Shown: positions 1 to 13,925, counted from the stretch's first letter. The stretch: DNA of 64,000 bases from Sipunculus nudus (GCA_026874595.1 CM049321.1:48403297-48467296); one strand, 5' to 3'. The notes: a model not told the origin generated them from the sequence alone. Translations and numbers: made by a program.

Positions 1-190
1 GTCCCCTATAACTCCCATATATGTCCCATATATGTCCCCTATAACTCCCATATATGTCCCATATATGTGTCTTATAACTCCCATATATGTGCCTTATAAC
101 TCCAATATATGTGCCATATATGTGCCTTATAAGTGGCATATATGTCCCTTATAAGTGACATATAACTCACATATAAGTCCAGTGTATGCA
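1..190. repeat. Degenerate tandem array of CATATATG-type units
   Basis: Short units of about 10-21 bp repeat imperfectly through the first 190 bases, mixing CCCATATATG, TGTCCC and CTTATAACTC. A related stretch occurs near 4,563-4,725. No open frame is supported. It may be a satellite fragment cut by the window edge. Confidence 0.75.
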
Positions 191-589
191 CCTTCTGTGC
201 TGTTTGTCAGTAGCTCAATTATGTCTGTTGGTCTGTTTTGAACGGTGTTTACTCTTTTCTTTATTCCACAAGAAATTATGGTAGACAATAGTAATTAAGG
301 TCTGTGTGTGTGTGGTGAGCTTCCTTCACTGTGCAGTTCATTGAAATTAAAGCTGGCCTCGATCACACTGGGGTTCATCAACTTCATTCAGTCATATGGA
401 TGTAAACACATGAAACACAAAAGTATGAAAACAAAATATCCAAAATAAATGTTTATTTACACATTTATTAACTGAAAATAATACTTTCATAAGATTTTTA
501 AAACTCCCTGGTTCTGTCAGATATGAGATAGTTGTCATTTTAGGGAATTAAGGCTGAAAGGAAATATACACCCTTGCCACACTCTATGC

Positions 590-1592
590 AAGGGTGTTGT
601 AACTCTCACCATCCCCTTCTTCAACCCACTGAGGCTTTGCTCCTTGGCACTGTGAACAATAGTTCTATGGCTATAGCATAAAATTTAATAATTAAAGAAA
701 ATATCTACAGAGAGACAGAGGCATTGTAACTCTGGTCATAACACAACACCCCCAACACCCCCCCATCAAGTCATTGCACCTGTGGAGTGGGGACGTTATT
801 GCAACTGTATACATATCATAAAATTGATAAAAAAGGTTTACCAAATAAATTGGATCTCATCAGACAAATGTGTAAACTGTTAAACTGCCAACAGCTTATC
901 AAAAATGTAACCAATGGAAAGGCATGGTTAGATCTCAAATATTATTTGCAACATTTTCTTCAATCATGGCCCAAATTACCTCTTCCTCTCAAACTTTATC
1001 TACATTTCATCATATTTTTAATAATATAACCTTCTAGGTGGTTCAGTACTGTTGACCATTTGTCCATAGGTACCTATGTACATGCCAGAAATTATGTCAA
1101 TATTGTGTAATATGTAGACGTGAGGGTCATCAAAATAATGTACCTTGTCAAGACCAATCTTGTCAAGATATCATGTCATACAGTCACAAATTCATAAATC
1201 CCCTCATCAGCATAGTTAATCATAACCTTGTATCTGTCAAATTGAAATCTTTCAGTTTTCCATACACTATAGATCCTTCAACAAATAGCCTCATCATCAT
1301 TATACCAATGCTTAGTATACTGTCATTGCATTCATACTTGCTCAAATAAATTGGGTTTTTTTACCCCTCCCAAATAAATAAAAAATAAACCACTATATTT
1401 TACTCCATATTAATCCAGCAGTCAGATTATTTCATATCTCATTTACTCACATATCACATTATATTCCTTTATAAAAGCCCAACATGACCATTATATTCAT
1501 AAGCTTTTTCTACTCAATATAGTATAACAATGGTGATACATTTATAGTCCAATCATGATCAGCTGAGCGCCGTGACCCATGGGTCCCTTGTT
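590..1592 (+). mobile_element. Family 1 element, 3' part, mosaic
   Basis: The right terminus is intact: CAGCTGAGC at about 1,559-1,567, then the palindrome GACCCATGGGTC and CCTTGTT ending at 1,592. The interior at 590-1,000 matches the beta-type interior of the copies at 13,981-15,894 and 30,241-32,492 (GTTGTAACTC near 595; ACAAATGTGTAAACT near 865). The 1,040-1,120 segment looks like left-arm sequence, so the copy is rearranged. The left terminus was not found. An 80-codon open frame inside is repeat-derived. Confidence 0.5.
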
Positions 1593-4560
1593 AACATTTC
1601 AATTAGTTTACCTTTTCTGGAGGCAACACAGAAAAAAAAAGAAAAGATTTCACTGAAAGTAAATCTACTCTCTATAAAGGGGTTTTAAGTGTTCTGGAAA
1701 TATGCCTGTTTAAAATTAAGGATTATAAGAAAATACAGTTGGACTTCTCAATTACTAACACAGGAAGAGTTTTCTAGTTATACAGAGTATATACAAACAT
1801 TAAAGATTATCAAATATACTGGTCACAGGATAGACATTGTGGCCTAAAGATGCTCATAGGCTCAGAAAGTAGGTTACTCAGTTGAAACAATTTTAACATG
1901 TAAGCAGTCATATGAATATCCCATATGCACCATAAATGTTAAACACTAAATTTGCACTTCAAATATAGTATGCTCCAGCTATTAGATTAAAAAAAAACTA
2001 CAAATCATAATATTGCCCATTTGCTTAAAGATTTAAATGTTACTTTATATGATAAACTGAATATGCTTACCAGAAAATTCTTGCATGGGCTTGACATATT
2101 TAGGTTTTCCTTATACTTTCAGCACCATTTCTTCATACTGGTTCTATGAAAAGTAAAGAAACCATTACAAATCATAGAAACAAAGGTTGTTGGAATTAAA
2201 TAATAATGAACATTGAGCCATGCCTATTTTGAAATTTAAGTAGACAAATAAACATAAAACAGGACCTCACATCATATCATTTAACTCAAACAGTACATCA
2301 GTGATATCTTGGTGGTCAGTAATGTTCGAAATGATGTCTTGACCTTTCAAGGTGAAATGGCACTACTACTTAAAAAGAAATTATTCAAGGTGGGCAAAAA
2401 ATCCACTTTTGATTGCCCTGTAAATTGAATTTGATTTCTCTTTGGGAATGAAAATAGTATATGATACAATCATCTGATCCTTAGTGAAACGAATTCCCCA
2501 ATCATTATGCCTTTTCCTTTTGTAATGAAAGTGAACATTTCAGAAGAAACCTCAAATGAAAAAAAAGTCACAGGACCAAGCCCATTAAAGTTAAAGTGCA
2601 CATAACCTATGTAAGAGTGTTCTTGACCTTCTGATGTCACATTCAGATTAAATTCATACATATGAATGGCTTATGGATTGTTATCAAACATAGTGTGTTT
2701 ATGTTTAAAATTGTAAATTAAGTGGTGTTTACAGTATCTGGAAATGACAAGTAGAAGGGCATATTACCAAATTAAAGCTTAATTTAGGAGCTTTTGTGTG
2801 ATAGACCCCAATAGTTAAAAAATATTTGATTAGCTGTAATGTTTTGGTTGAGTACAGTAAACCCCTCTTCAATTTTGTAAAAAGCATTCACCAAAATTGA
2901 GACAGTGGCTGTAAAATCAGCAATGATCAACAGTGTTTAATGTTTGCTTTGGCTGAAAGAAAAACTTATTAGCATTATATAAATAATAATTTTTTACCAT
3001 ATTATAACTTTTGAGCACTCTAGCAAGACAGAAAAATTGAAGTCAATTTCGAAAATGAAGAGGACATCATTACCTTGTAGGGCTTAATGTGTAGAAGCTT
3101 TTTCTTTTCATGACCCAGAGTTCAGCTAAATAAGAACATGGTCAATAGCCAAAGGTCCAACAAATTAAATGGTAGTATGTGGTACTCATAACATTTGTAT
3201 GCTGATCTGATGAAGCTTTATGTAGGTTGATTAATAATCTCTTCACAGGTTGGGGACATTCAGAAATTACAATCAATATGTAAATTTGGGGCCTGCTGTT
3301 TACTCTTGATTTTTCCACACCCAATTGCAAATAGCACCAGTGAAAAGGATTTGTTCTTAGCTCAGTTCCTGTTGTAGTATAGAACATGCAAATAGTCACT
3401 TTACAGGGGCAACAGCATCAGCTTTTTGTCCAAAAATGTTGTATTTTGTAAAATGGGCCACCAATTAGGAAATGTTACAGATTGAAACGCACAGATTGTG
3501 TTTTTGCAGGGCAAACCATGATGGGTTAACTCATCTTTATGCAATCAGTGGTTTAGTATGCAAAAATAACTGAAGTAATGCAAGATTACTCACCAATGAG
3601 ACATTTTCAGCGATACATTCCCCTTCTGCTTGACAAAGAACTTGTCACTCAAAGTGTGTATTGGTACTCCTTAACTATTACCGGATGTTATCACTGATTC
3701 ACATGTAACTGAATCTGCATGCCTTTGTCCTGCTGATGTGCACAGCCTGTACAGCATTCATGCGACATCACCATGCACTATTCCAGGGCAGGGTACAGTA
3801 AGGTCAAAGGTCGATTGTAGAGAGTGCCTGTACTGCAAGCTTGTCTGCTGGGGGGGGGGGGGGGGGGGGGGTTGTAACATATACTTGTGAAAATTACTGA
3901 TTAGTGCACCTGAAGAATGCTGGTTATTGTCACAATAAGAATGCAGACACATATTTTTTTTTAAGTACATATGCTTTGATCAATGCTGTTGAGTTTTGGC
4001 AATATATTTTACAGCTGGAAAGCGTGGTTGTTCTAGCTGTTTCTAAAACCAATATGATATTAGGTTAATGCTTATGTGACCATAATTGGTCAGTGGCACA
4101 CTACATCAGTACCCTTTGTTCTGTATTGATGAAGTAGTTATCAATTGCATTTGGATGCTGCAGTACTTGTATATACACAACATTCCAAAAGAATTACTGT
4201 TTCTTATAATTATCAATGGCGGTTATTATAAACAACGTGAAATATAGTTAAATTATTTTTTTGTATTGTATTTTGAGAAAATGATGTTTTTCTGGATGCA
4301 TGATTACTATAGTTTACACCTCTTAAAGTATAAATCAGATGAAAAAAATCTTTATTTATAGTATTATTTTTCTAATAAACATAAAGTTCTGAGGAAGCTG
4401 GTTATTTTTATACCCATTTTAACATACTTCTTCAGTATTGATTATTCAATTAAAATTCATTTTCTCAGAACAATAATGAAGCTGAGATTTAGAAGTTTCT
4501 GCAGCATTTGTGTTCCCTTGGAAAATATGTAAGTCCTATCTTGTAGAACAGTCAGCTTCA
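1593..4560. other. Non-coding stretch without a recognisable gene
   Basis: AT-rich sequence with only short open frames on both strands and no convincing splice-bounded exons. The one distinct feature is a 22-base G run at 3,850-3,871. I see no similarity to the other repeats of the window here. Confidence 0.5.
3850..3871. repeat. Poly-G tract
   Basis: Twenty-two consecutive G residues. The proline run read on the opposite strand is an artefact of this tract. Confidence 0.9.
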
Positions 4561-4562
4561 AA

Positions 4563-4725
4563 GTATATAAACTTATAACTGACATATAACTGACATATAC
4601 AGAACTCCTTCATGTGCACTTCCCTCATATCTCTCATACAAGTCACATATAAATGAAATATACAAAATGGCCTCATGAGGGACATATAAGGCCCTTATAA
4701 GGGACATATAAGGCGCATATATGTG
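4563..4725. repeat. Second CATATAA-type degenerate array
   Basis: Repeats of GACATATAA, GGACATATAAGG and similar words, related to the array at 1-190. A minus-strand open frame across it is repeat-derived. Confidence 0.65.
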
Positions 4726-4744
4726 AGTACTTTTCATTTTCGTA

Positions 4745-5305
4745 AGGGAAGTCATCTGAGCTATAGTCGTGGTCCATTGTCTGTTGTTAGTCAATCTGTC
4801 CATCCGTCCGTCTGTAGATGTGGCACGTTTTGAAACCTTAAGACCTAGGAATACAAAAAAACTACCAAGCCAAAAACTAGGTCTTTTTGACTTTGTTCCT
4901 TTGAGAAATTAAAGGAAAAACCACAACTTTTAATTAAAAAGCTATTTTCACACTTCAGGACTGTCTAATAACAAAACCACTCATCTGTTTTTCCTCATAT
5001 TTACCGTAAATATACCTCTATATAGTTTCTATGTACATGTATACCAGAAACTTGAGTCTATTTTCCCCAAGTATATAACTATGTTTCATTAAGATTCAAT
5101 TGTTTACTCAAAATAAGATCTGAATTTTGTATATTTTTTAAGTTATTAGCATGAAAATAAAATCAGTACCTAAAGTTTTGCCCAACTTTGACCATGGCAC
5201 ATTTTTTTTCCTGTAAGTACACCATTGATTAAATTTTCACAGTATGTAAACATAAGTATTAAATTTGTTTTAAATTAAAAGCTTGAAAATTAGGCTAGTT
5301 ATCGA
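4745..5305 (+). mobile_element. Family 1 element, left arm, truncated
   Basis: Half of the left palindrome remains (AAGTCATCTGAGCT near 4,750), followed by the microsatellite-like GTCCATCCGTCCGTCTG and the left-arm body (TGTGGCACGTTTTGAAACC, ATTTTGCCCAACTTTGACCATGG). It runs directly into the left end of the next copy at 5,306. Confidence 0.7.
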
Positions 5306-5522
5306 ATTTTTAGCTCAACTGACTATAAGTCATCTGAGCTATAGTTGTGGTCCATTGTCCGTCCGTCCGTCTGTAAGACTGGCACGTTTCGACACCATTG
5401 GACCTACGATTCTGAAATTTGGCATACAGTTAGATGTCCTCAAAATCTCCTACCATGCCGAAAATTGGGTCAATAGGACTTTGTTCCTTCGAGATATTCA
5501 TGCCGCTACACACACGCTGTAG
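5306..5522 (+). mobile_element. Family 1 element, 5' fragment
   Basis: Left palindrome AGCTCAACTGACT/AGTCATCTGAGCT followed by a GTCCGTCCGTCCGTCTG tract and the start of the left arm. It breaks off near 5,522 into unrelated sequence. Two overlapping short open frames here are repeat-derived. Confidence 0.75.
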
Positions 5523-6030
5523 ATTTACCCTGCTGAACCCACCCTCTCTGACTAGAGAGGGTGGGTTGGTGATTAGGAAGCCTCCAGCCCTGCCAGCTAT
5601 TGAGACCCAGCATGGGGACCCTTTAATCTGGCTGTAACCTCAGCACTAAGCACTTAGACCTGTCAGCACTATGCCCTGTCAAGCTTGCAGGCTTGGCACG
5701 GCTGCTTGACCAGTGGTCAGCAGGTTATCAAGTGTGACTGCAAATGGACAATATAGTCCTCCTATATTCATTTCTTTAATAGCAAAATCTCTCCAGATAT
5801 ATCTGATTAACATCCTTTGCAGTAACAAAAGATATTACTTTCACACATGATTCCCATAATACTTTAATACTTTTAGCTAGGCCAGAATTAATTGGCAGGT
5901 TTAGTGATTTAACCCCCAAAACTCCCACTGTTTCAAACAGAGGCTGAAATGTGTCATCCAAGCTATCCATAGATTAGAAAAGGTTGAGCTGTTATTATAT
6001 TGTGTGAACAAGTTTGTGACGTTAATTGAT
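5523..6030. other. Non-coding spacer between element copies
   Basis: The part at 5,540-5,720 is GC-richer and contains paired words (GAGAGGGTGGG and inverted forms) that suggest another dispersed repeat. I cannot name it. No gene is seen. Confidence 0.35.
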
Positions 6031-6036
6031 TCATAT

Positions 6037-6978
6037 AACAAGGGACCCATGGGCATGGCACTTGGCTGTTATATATGATCATAATACATTAGGAAGAGGA
6101 GGTAGGCAAATGCTTGTTTTGTGTGGTAATATAAGCAGTATTATGAAACTGATGATTTTTAACTAATGTTATATAAGATTTTTATAAATTCCTTGGAGAT
6201 AGGAAAGATGCCATTTATATTTTTAAACATTTGGAAATGGTGTGCTTTTGTCACACTGGTTTTGACTTGGCTTTACAACTTTATCTACATGGCAGTAGAA
6301 GAAAAAATGTCCATTATCAGTTTGTTAAATTTGCTTTTTACAAATGAGTTAACTGTTATTCAACAATTACAGATAATCCCTACCCAAGAGTAGCACTAGC
6401 ACAAAAATATAAGAGTTTGACTATTTATTAATAATTAACTACAATTATTGTGCAAAATATAATATCAATTAAGAATATTAACAGTATCATCTAAAAAGAA
6501 TTTTTTTAATCATATTATTGAAATAAATGATCTCCTTATGTGTGCATGATATGAAAATTCTATCAACAGTGCTAACAAGAAGTGCCATGGCCAAAGTTGG
6601 GCAAAATTTAAGGTACTAATTTTATATTCATGCTAATAACTCATTAAATTTACCAAATTCAAATATAATTTTGGAATAAAATTGTATCTAGATTAGATTA
6701 AGTTACATCCCTGAAAAAAAGTCTCTAGCTTAAACATTTCTCATGCGAAGTGAGTAAGTATCTTTCCTGATTAAAATAAAAAGTGCATTATGTTGCGGCC
6801 CATAACTTCAAGAAATTACACAATACTGACTAAATTTCTGGTATGTACATATAAACCATATAGAGATGTATTTATAATCAATATTATAAAAAGGCAGTCT
6901 TGAAGTGTGAGAATGGGTTTTTTAATTGAAAATTGAGGTTTTTTAGCTCAGCTGACTGTAAGTCAGCTGAGCTAAAAA
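6037..6978 (-). mobile_element. Family 1 element, complete, gamma interior
   Basis: Read on the minus strand it starts with a perfect 29-bp palindrome (6,945-6,973, arms AGCTCAGCTGACT and AGTCAGCTGAGCT). It ends with GCCCATGGGTCCCTTGTT at 6,037. The microsatellite is missing. The interior near 6,380-6,440 (GTGCTAGTGCTACTCTTGGG on the minus strand) also occurs in the 3' part of the copy interrupted by a Helitron at 38,655-39,072. About 940 bp. Confidence 0.75.
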
Positions 6979-7556
6979 TAATGAACACCGCTTAGTTACC
7001 TATCTAAAATGAACCTGTTCAAGTCCAGGACAGTTTAGTTGAAGTGACAGGATTAGATAAAAATTAAGGAAGTCAAAAGGTCAATTCAAAATGATAATTT
7101 TAGATAAATAGACATATTTTGCACTTTGTACATTTTAAAAATTGAGGAACAATATATTGAGGGCTCATGTTAATTTAAATGAATATATATGAAGTTTTAT
7201 ATTTTTACCTGTATCTATTGGTAGTTGGAGGTTTCTTACTGCTTAGAAATAATCTCCATCGGTAGCACTTTGTGCATGAATTATTGTTTTGACTCCCTCA
7301 TAAAGGCTAGCTGTTTGTGCTGCTTCTAACTGTTCATCTGTTTCAGTGAGGACGATTTCTACTGGTAGCTGGTTCTAGTCTATACCTGAATGTTTAGAGG
7401 TTTCAGTATTGATATTTAATTGAATCATTGCATTTAAGTGTAGTCATTCTTGGTATTTTAATGAAAGACCAAAGATATTCACCAGATATTACTGCTTTAT
7501 AATTTAAAAATTTGATCAGATGACTATAAATTGTTATTTTCTTCTGTCTTTAAAGG

Positions 7557-8817
7557 TTTTTAGCTCAGCTGATTATAAGTCATCTGAGCTATAGTCGTGG
7601 TCCATTGTCTGTTTTCTGCCCGTCTGTCTGTAGATGTGGCACGTTTTGAAACCGTAAGACCTAGGAATAATAATTCGGTATAATGTTAGATGTCCCCAAG
7701 ATCTCCTACCAAGCCGAAACTGGGTCTTTGCAACTTTGTTCCTTTACGAAATGAAGGAAAAACCTAAATTTTTTTTTAAAAACCTATTTTCACACTCCAG
7801 GACTGACTAATATCAAAACCACTCATCTGTTTTCCCTGATATTTACCATTTATATTCCTCTATATAGTTCATATGTACATGGCAGAAATTAGTTCTGTAT
7901 TATATAATTTAAAAAGTTATGGGATCAAACATTGTGCATTTTGTAAAAAATCAGGAAAGATAATAGATCACTTAACACGAAACATGTTAAAGCTAAGGAC
8001 TGTTGTTACATAATCCCATCAGTAACTTGAAGGCAAGCCCTCTCTCCACTGAATTGAGCTTGATCAGGCTGTCTGCAGGTAATTCCTCTGGGAGCCTTTT
8101 ACTCTCCTCCCCCCCCCCCCCACCCCATTCTGTTGACAGACCTGTACTATGAACTAGATGAATCTTATAGTTAACATTTTTTTCAGCAACAAGCAGTAGC
8201 AACAGAGACCCCTTCCCCACCCACCCTTTCAATAAAAAGGACTAATAAACAAGATGAATCTTATAATTTTAATGTTAAATAAATTCTTTTTGTTGACACT
8301 TGGACAATTTTGATTTTTTAAAGGATTTTAATCCTTATATTCAAATGTGATAAAATATTAGGATCTAATGTAAGTGCTAAATGACAAGATTTAAGAAGAC
8401 ATAAATACTTGTAGCATTTCATTCATATCTCTTAAAGTTGGCGGGGCCTAGGTGTGAATAACACTGGTATTAAAATTAGGAATATTGGTCAAACTTTGTG
8501 GGATTAATTTTTAACTCATATAGCCATATGTTTAACTTTTGAAAACTTAATTACCATCACACATTATTTGTTTATGAAATGTTACTTTTATATAAATCTT
8601 ACCGTAGGCCCATTTTTTTCCCCTTGTTGCATCACTAAATGGTTTAGCTCATGTCCATTATTCTATAATTTACAGAGTTTCATTTTAGCAGGGCCATTTT
8701 CTAATAGCTTTTCAAATGATAATATTCATGAAAAACCAAAAGAAATTGAAAAATATATTGTAGTTACTAATATTTTCCAAAATTCAGCTGAGCAAAGGTG
8801 ACCCATGGGTCCATTGA
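7557..8817 (+). mobile_element. Family 1 element, complete, alpha interior
   Basis: Left palindrome near 7,561-7,589, then GTCTGTTTTCTGCCCGTCTG, then the left-arm body. The right end is CAGCTGAGCAAAGGTGACCC and ATGGGTCC near 8,784-8,812. A C tract lies at about 8,108-8,121. The alpha interior (TTTAGCAGGGCCATTTTCT) is shared with the copies ending at 13,061 and 40,040. Two small open frames within it are not genes. Confidence 0.8.
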
Positions 8818-9618
8818 TTCATCATAAAATTGTGATGAAAAATTCATAAGACCAGGGGGAACATGATAATAATAGAATTGCTTTGCTAAACAGGTAAAGG
8901 CACATCATAACAATATATAAAGCCAAATTGTTGTCAAAATTCATAAAAGTGCTGGTCAGTAGAGATAATCCATTTCTTTAAAATAAATTATACATTAAAT
9001 ATATTGTAGATTACTTATATTCTGTACAGAAATTTTACATTCCATGCAGTCAACCCATAATTGCTGATCAGCGTTCATAATTACTATATATATACAGCCT
9101 TGTTATCAATAAATATATCAACGCTGAACAGTCCAGAATATTAAAACTTTTTTTAATAATTTGCTTTTTTCAGGTAAAAAATGATGCTGATCAGCGCATT
9201 CTAATAGGGTCATTCTGATAGGGAATTATATTTATTTTTATTTTCCCTCCTTCTCCCCAACACTTTTTTTTCGTCTGAGAAACTATTTTTTAAATATCTA
9301 AGGCCTAATTACACTTTGTTAAGGACAGCCTCTTTACAACAAGTTAACGATAACTGTCTGCTTAGAAACACATATCTTTTGATATACAAATAAACCCAAA
9401 TTATAAACTGACTTGACTATATGCCTGCTGTATAGTTGCACGATGAAACACAGAAACTGCTCACAAACATAGATATAAGACATACAACCCCAGCCCAAAC
9501 TATAATCTGAGTTATTTATAAATCTAAAGCTGTGTTATTTGTTTTATATTGACCTTATAAGAGTTAAATAAGATCAATTATTGTAGTATGATGAGGTAGA
9601 TATATACTAGATGATCAT

Positions 9619-9674
<56 letters not shown>

Positions 9675-10775
9675 TCTCCATGACAAGCCAGCACGTGTGA
9701 ATGACGATACACTTTTTTATTTGTTTACAGAGACTCTGTCCACAAAGCTTTTAATGAGATATGATTTAAAAAAATGAAGCATATCATCCATACATATCTG
9801 AATAGGCTGATCTATAACCAGCCCTAGGAAAGACACAAATCTTTCCCGGCCAATAAGCCTAAGATATTTTTTAAACCTTACATTAACTTCAGTAGTGCTA
9901 TTATACATCCTAATCAGAAGAATCTAGTGATGGAAGTTTGTTTATAATAAAGACAAAGAGATTTTTATATGACCTAGTGTGATAAAATTTAATTTGCCAG
10001 TATTTACCAGTAAATGCCAGTATTTTTCAGTAAAAAGTGGCATTTCCCAGGATCCTTATGGTAATCTTCTTGTTCATGATATATTTTAAGATTAATTTTG
10101 TTGTGTCTAAGAATGAAATGTTTGAACTGTGTGTCACTATGAAACTGTGATCCTCCTTTATGCTGAGGTACAATATTTTACTCAATATATTTCATGCCAG
10201 TGAATTTTGAAGTTAATATTACCCAAAACTCGTGTACAATATTTAGTCTCTATGCCCTGCATTAGCAAGTATTAGAATGAGGTCATTGATATCGCCAGAA
10301 TTAAATAAACTTATCATATTGCGCATGCTGAGAGCTCGAAGAGAGTAAGCCCATCAAACATATTATAACATTATAACAAGCAATTTCACAATATATCTTA
10401 CTTTATTCTACTTTATATTTTGTACAGTTAAAGATCAATTAAAGGAATAATAAGAAAATATTTTTATTTTATAATGTCAGTGACAAAGAGATGCTGAAAG
10501 AAAGTAAGGCAATATCAATATTGTCAACGACAGACAGTACTTTAAAAATTGTAAATAATTGTTGAAATAAAAGTGCTTGTAATTCTAGTTTATGGCTTGT
10601 CAGCTACATAACGCCTAATATCTGTCAGAAATTTTGCAGCAGCAAATGCCGTGACACTTGCATTTCATAAAGATTATAGGATACATGTATCCAAGATTTT
10701 ATGTGATATGATATATAATATGAAATGACAATATAATAACAAATACTAAAACTGACAATTCAAAGAGTTTGCTTT
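8818..10775. other. Non-coding stretch with a TA microsatellite
   Basis: AT-rich, no convincing exon on either strand. It contains the TA tract at 9,622-9,671 and a short repeat of CCAGTATTT/CCAGTAAATG words near 9,998-10,035. Confidence 0.45.
9622..9671. repeat. (TA)n microsatellite
   Basis: About 25 uninterrupted TA dinucleotides. Confidence 0.9.
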
Positions 10776-11200
10776 ATTTTAGCTGAGCTGACTTTCAGTC
10801 ACACTGAATTAAAGTGATAGGGCTTTGTCAATCATCCTTCCATCTTGCCAGCCGTCTGTCACTGCCACAAATCATAGTCAGTGTTGCAAGCATGGTTTTC
10901 TGCATATTAATTGTTCAAGGTAACACATATCTTATAATTACAGCTTAAACTTCACATAAGTTTGAAAATTATATATCTTTTGCCTTATAATAGGCCTATA
11001 TTTGTGTCATTTGTTCACACCTTGCATGCCTGTAGGTTGACTGAGTAAACCTGACTACAGATCTTAAGTTTTATCAAAATTTGAAGGAAATGTATTATAT
11101 TACAGTATAAATATCATTAATTTGGCACACATGATCCTGTAAATTCATATTTAATATTTGGTCATTTTTTTCTTTTGCAACGTGATTAAAAGTAGGAAAT
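10776..11200 (+). mobile_element. Probable decayed family 1 left arm
   Basis: Starts with TTTTAGCTGAGCTGACT followed by TTCAGTCAC, a degraded form of the left palindrome. GCCAGCCGTCTGTCACTG follows in place of the GTCC microsatellite. The rest is too diverged to align by eye. Confidence 0.4.
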
Positions 11201-11229
11201 TGGTCAAAATACTACCCTGCAAAATAATA

Positions 11230-11233
<4 letters not shown>

Positions 11234-11275
<42 letters not shown>
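11234..11275. repeat. (TA)n microsatellite followed by a C tract
   Basis: About 21 TA units, then GAGGCC, a C run and ACACACAC. The tyrosine/isoleucine-rich frame on the minus strand is an artefact. Confidence 0.9.
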
Positions 11276-11278
<3 letters not shown>

Positions 11279-11629
11279 GCCCCCCCCCCCCACACACACA
11301 CATACAGAATACACTCCCTCCGTTTTAAAATGCTCCAAAGCACAGGCAAGTTGAAACTGAACCTTGTACAGTTCCTTGTGCAATTATATACATACACACA
11401 TTGGCCAGTGGCTCTGTGCCTACTGACCTGCAAGCAGAAACAGGCAGAGCTAACAGTATATAGGTCACTGGTCAGTGTCCCAAGCAGCCAGAGAAGTATT
11501 TCCCTCTGTGTGCCAGGTTATCCACTGTGACAAATGACCAAGAAGGGCCCCCCTGAGTAGCTGATGACATACACAATCTGGCAGACCCCCTATGCTTCTG
11601 TCCCCACAGCTACAGCGTGTGTGTAGCGT

Positions 11630-13061
11630 CATGGAGGAAAAACCTCAATTTTTTATTAGAAATCTATTTTCACACTTCTGGACTGGCTAATATCAAAACC
11701 ACTCATCTGGTTTTCTTCATATTTACCATAAATGTTCCTCTATATAGTTCCTTTGACATGCCAGAAATTAAGTCAGTATTGTTTCATTTAAAAAAGTTAT
11801 AGGCCCAAACATAATGGACTTTGTAAAAAAAATCAGGAAGATATTTGGTCACTTAAGACCAAAAGTGATAAAGGTAGGGACTTTTTTCCAGTATACAACT
11901 TTAATTAATCAAAATTAAATTGTATACTAAAAATTAGATCAAAATCTGTTAAATTTGTTTAAATATTGGCAAAAATATAAAATTGGTACCTTAAATTTTG
12001 CCCAACTTTGGCCACGGCATGTTTTTTTCCTGTAAGTAATGTGGATTTAATTTTTACAGCATGTACACATAAGGATTTAATCTGTTAAAATCTGAAATTT
12101 GAAAATAAAAGCTGCAAAATTAGGCTAGTAATTGAATTTTTTTGGAGGCTCTTATTGTATTCCCTTACATTGTGAAGCAGTCCACTTCGGGTGACTGTAG
12201 GTCATTCAGTGCACATCTCTATGCTCCCCAGGCTGTTGGCATAATGTTATGCAATCCCATCACCAGGGCAAGCCGTCTCTCCACTGAGTTGAGCTTGATC
12301 AAGCTGTCCGCAGTTAATACCATACCACAGGGAGCCTTTTTCTCTGGCAACCCCCCCCCCCCCCCCCATTCTGTTAACAGACCTGTACTATGAACTAGAT
12401 GAATCTTAAAATTAACATTTTTTCAGCAACGAGCAGTAACAACGGAGACCCCTCCCCCCACCCACCCCTTCAATACACAGGACTAATAAACAAGATGAAT
12501 CTTATAATTTTAATGTTAAATATATTCTTTTTGATGAGACTTGGACAATTTTGTTTTTTTTTTTTAAGAAAAAAATTTAAGGAATTTAATCCTAATATTC
12601 AAATGTGATCAAATATTAGGATCTAATGTTTAAGAAAATATAAATACTTTGTAGCCTTTCATTCATATCTGTTAAAGTTGGCGGGGCCTAGGTGTGAATA
12701 ACACTGTTAACTTAGTATTAAAATTAGGAATATTGGTCAAACTTTGTGGAATTAATTTTTAACTCATATGGCCATATATTTAACTTTTGAAAACTTAATT
12801 ACCTTCTCACATTATTTGTTTATGAAATGTTACTTTTATATAACACTTACTGTAGGCCTATTTGTTCCCTTGGTGCATCACTAAATGGTTTAGCTCATGT
12901 CCATTATTCTATAATTTGCAGAGTTTCATTTTAGCAGGGCCATTTTCTCATAGCTTTTCTAATGATAATATACATGAAAAACCAAAAGAAATAAAAATAT
13001 TTTGCAGTTACTAATATTTATTGAAATTCAGCTGAGCGATGTGACCAATGGGTCCCTTGTT
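11630..13061 (+). mobile_element. Family 1 element, 5'-truncated, alpha interior
   Basis: Begins inside the left arm (AACCTCAATTTTTTATTAG near 11,640) and ends with CAGCTGAGCGATGTGACC and GGGTCCCTTGTT at 13,061. From about 12,240 onward it closely parallels the copy at 7,557-8,817, including a C tract at 12,351-12,367. The short open frames inside are repeat-derived. Confidence 0.75.
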
Positions 13062-13427
13062 CCTTGAGGCTCTATTGTAGTCATTTGCTTTGATTATAGA
13101 TTACAGATGCAGGGTCCCACTCCAGGTCACTGGTAGCCATGACAACATGACACTCAGGCCTTCGGAAATAAACTGATAGGGCCTGGAGTCATGATGGCAG
13201 TCACAACAGAACGCCCATTCTAAGGGTCGGATCAAAATATTTACTGTCTGGTATTATTTGGCATCACAGGCTTATAAAGTCGTATTATATGTGCTTAATA
13301 TCGAAGAAGAAATGTTGTTACACAAAAATAATTACATTTTTTACCTCCTTTCATCACTGTGGCACCGATTCACGTGAAGCGGTACTTCTCATTCAAAACT
13401 AAAGGTGTCATGGCGCGGTCGTCTATG

Positions 13428-13692
13428 TAAACTTGGAAGTCGAAAGCCGGAAGCCGGAAACCAAGGAATGTCTTATAAATAAAGCAGTTTAAAGCATGTA
13501 CAAAATGCTAACGCTTCAATACCATTTTGTTTTTTCCCCGATAGAATAAGATCTTTATTATCATTCTGTGAAGAATAATAGTGATCCATTCTTTAATCTG
13601 AAAGTTATGGATGATTTTGTGCTCGGAAGCCATCTCGGATTTCAGGCAGAAGTGATGGGATGTGATCCAATGTGTATAACTCGGAAGTCACA
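13428..13692 (+). repeat. MITE-like repeat, inverted partner of 17,258-17,504
   Basis: The segment from TATGTAAACTTGGAAGTC to TGTGTATAACTCGGAAGTCA aligns, with divergence, to the reverse complement of 17,258-17,504. Shared blocks include AATAAAGCA, AAAATGCTA, TACCATTTT and GATAGAATAAG. Both copies carry ATGTGTAAAACTCGGAAG-like words at both ends in direct orientation. The class is unknown. Confidence 0.6.
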
Positions 13693-13873
13693 GAGACGCA
13701 CTGGTTAACTTGTGGTCAGTTAAGATCCACAGCCCAAATGCAGTTTCATTATAATTATAGCTGCATGCAAATATTAAAATTGCTTATGCATGATTCTGCT
13801 TTTAATGAGTGTATAATACAATACATGATACATAATCGAAAAACTATAACTTCTTAATTTTTTTATTTGTTAG

Positions 13874-13875
<2 letters not shown>

Positions 13876-13925
<50 letters not shown>
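13876..13925. repeat. (TA)n microsatellite
   Basis: About 25 TA units, lying just upstream of the full-length family 1 copy. Confidence 0.9.
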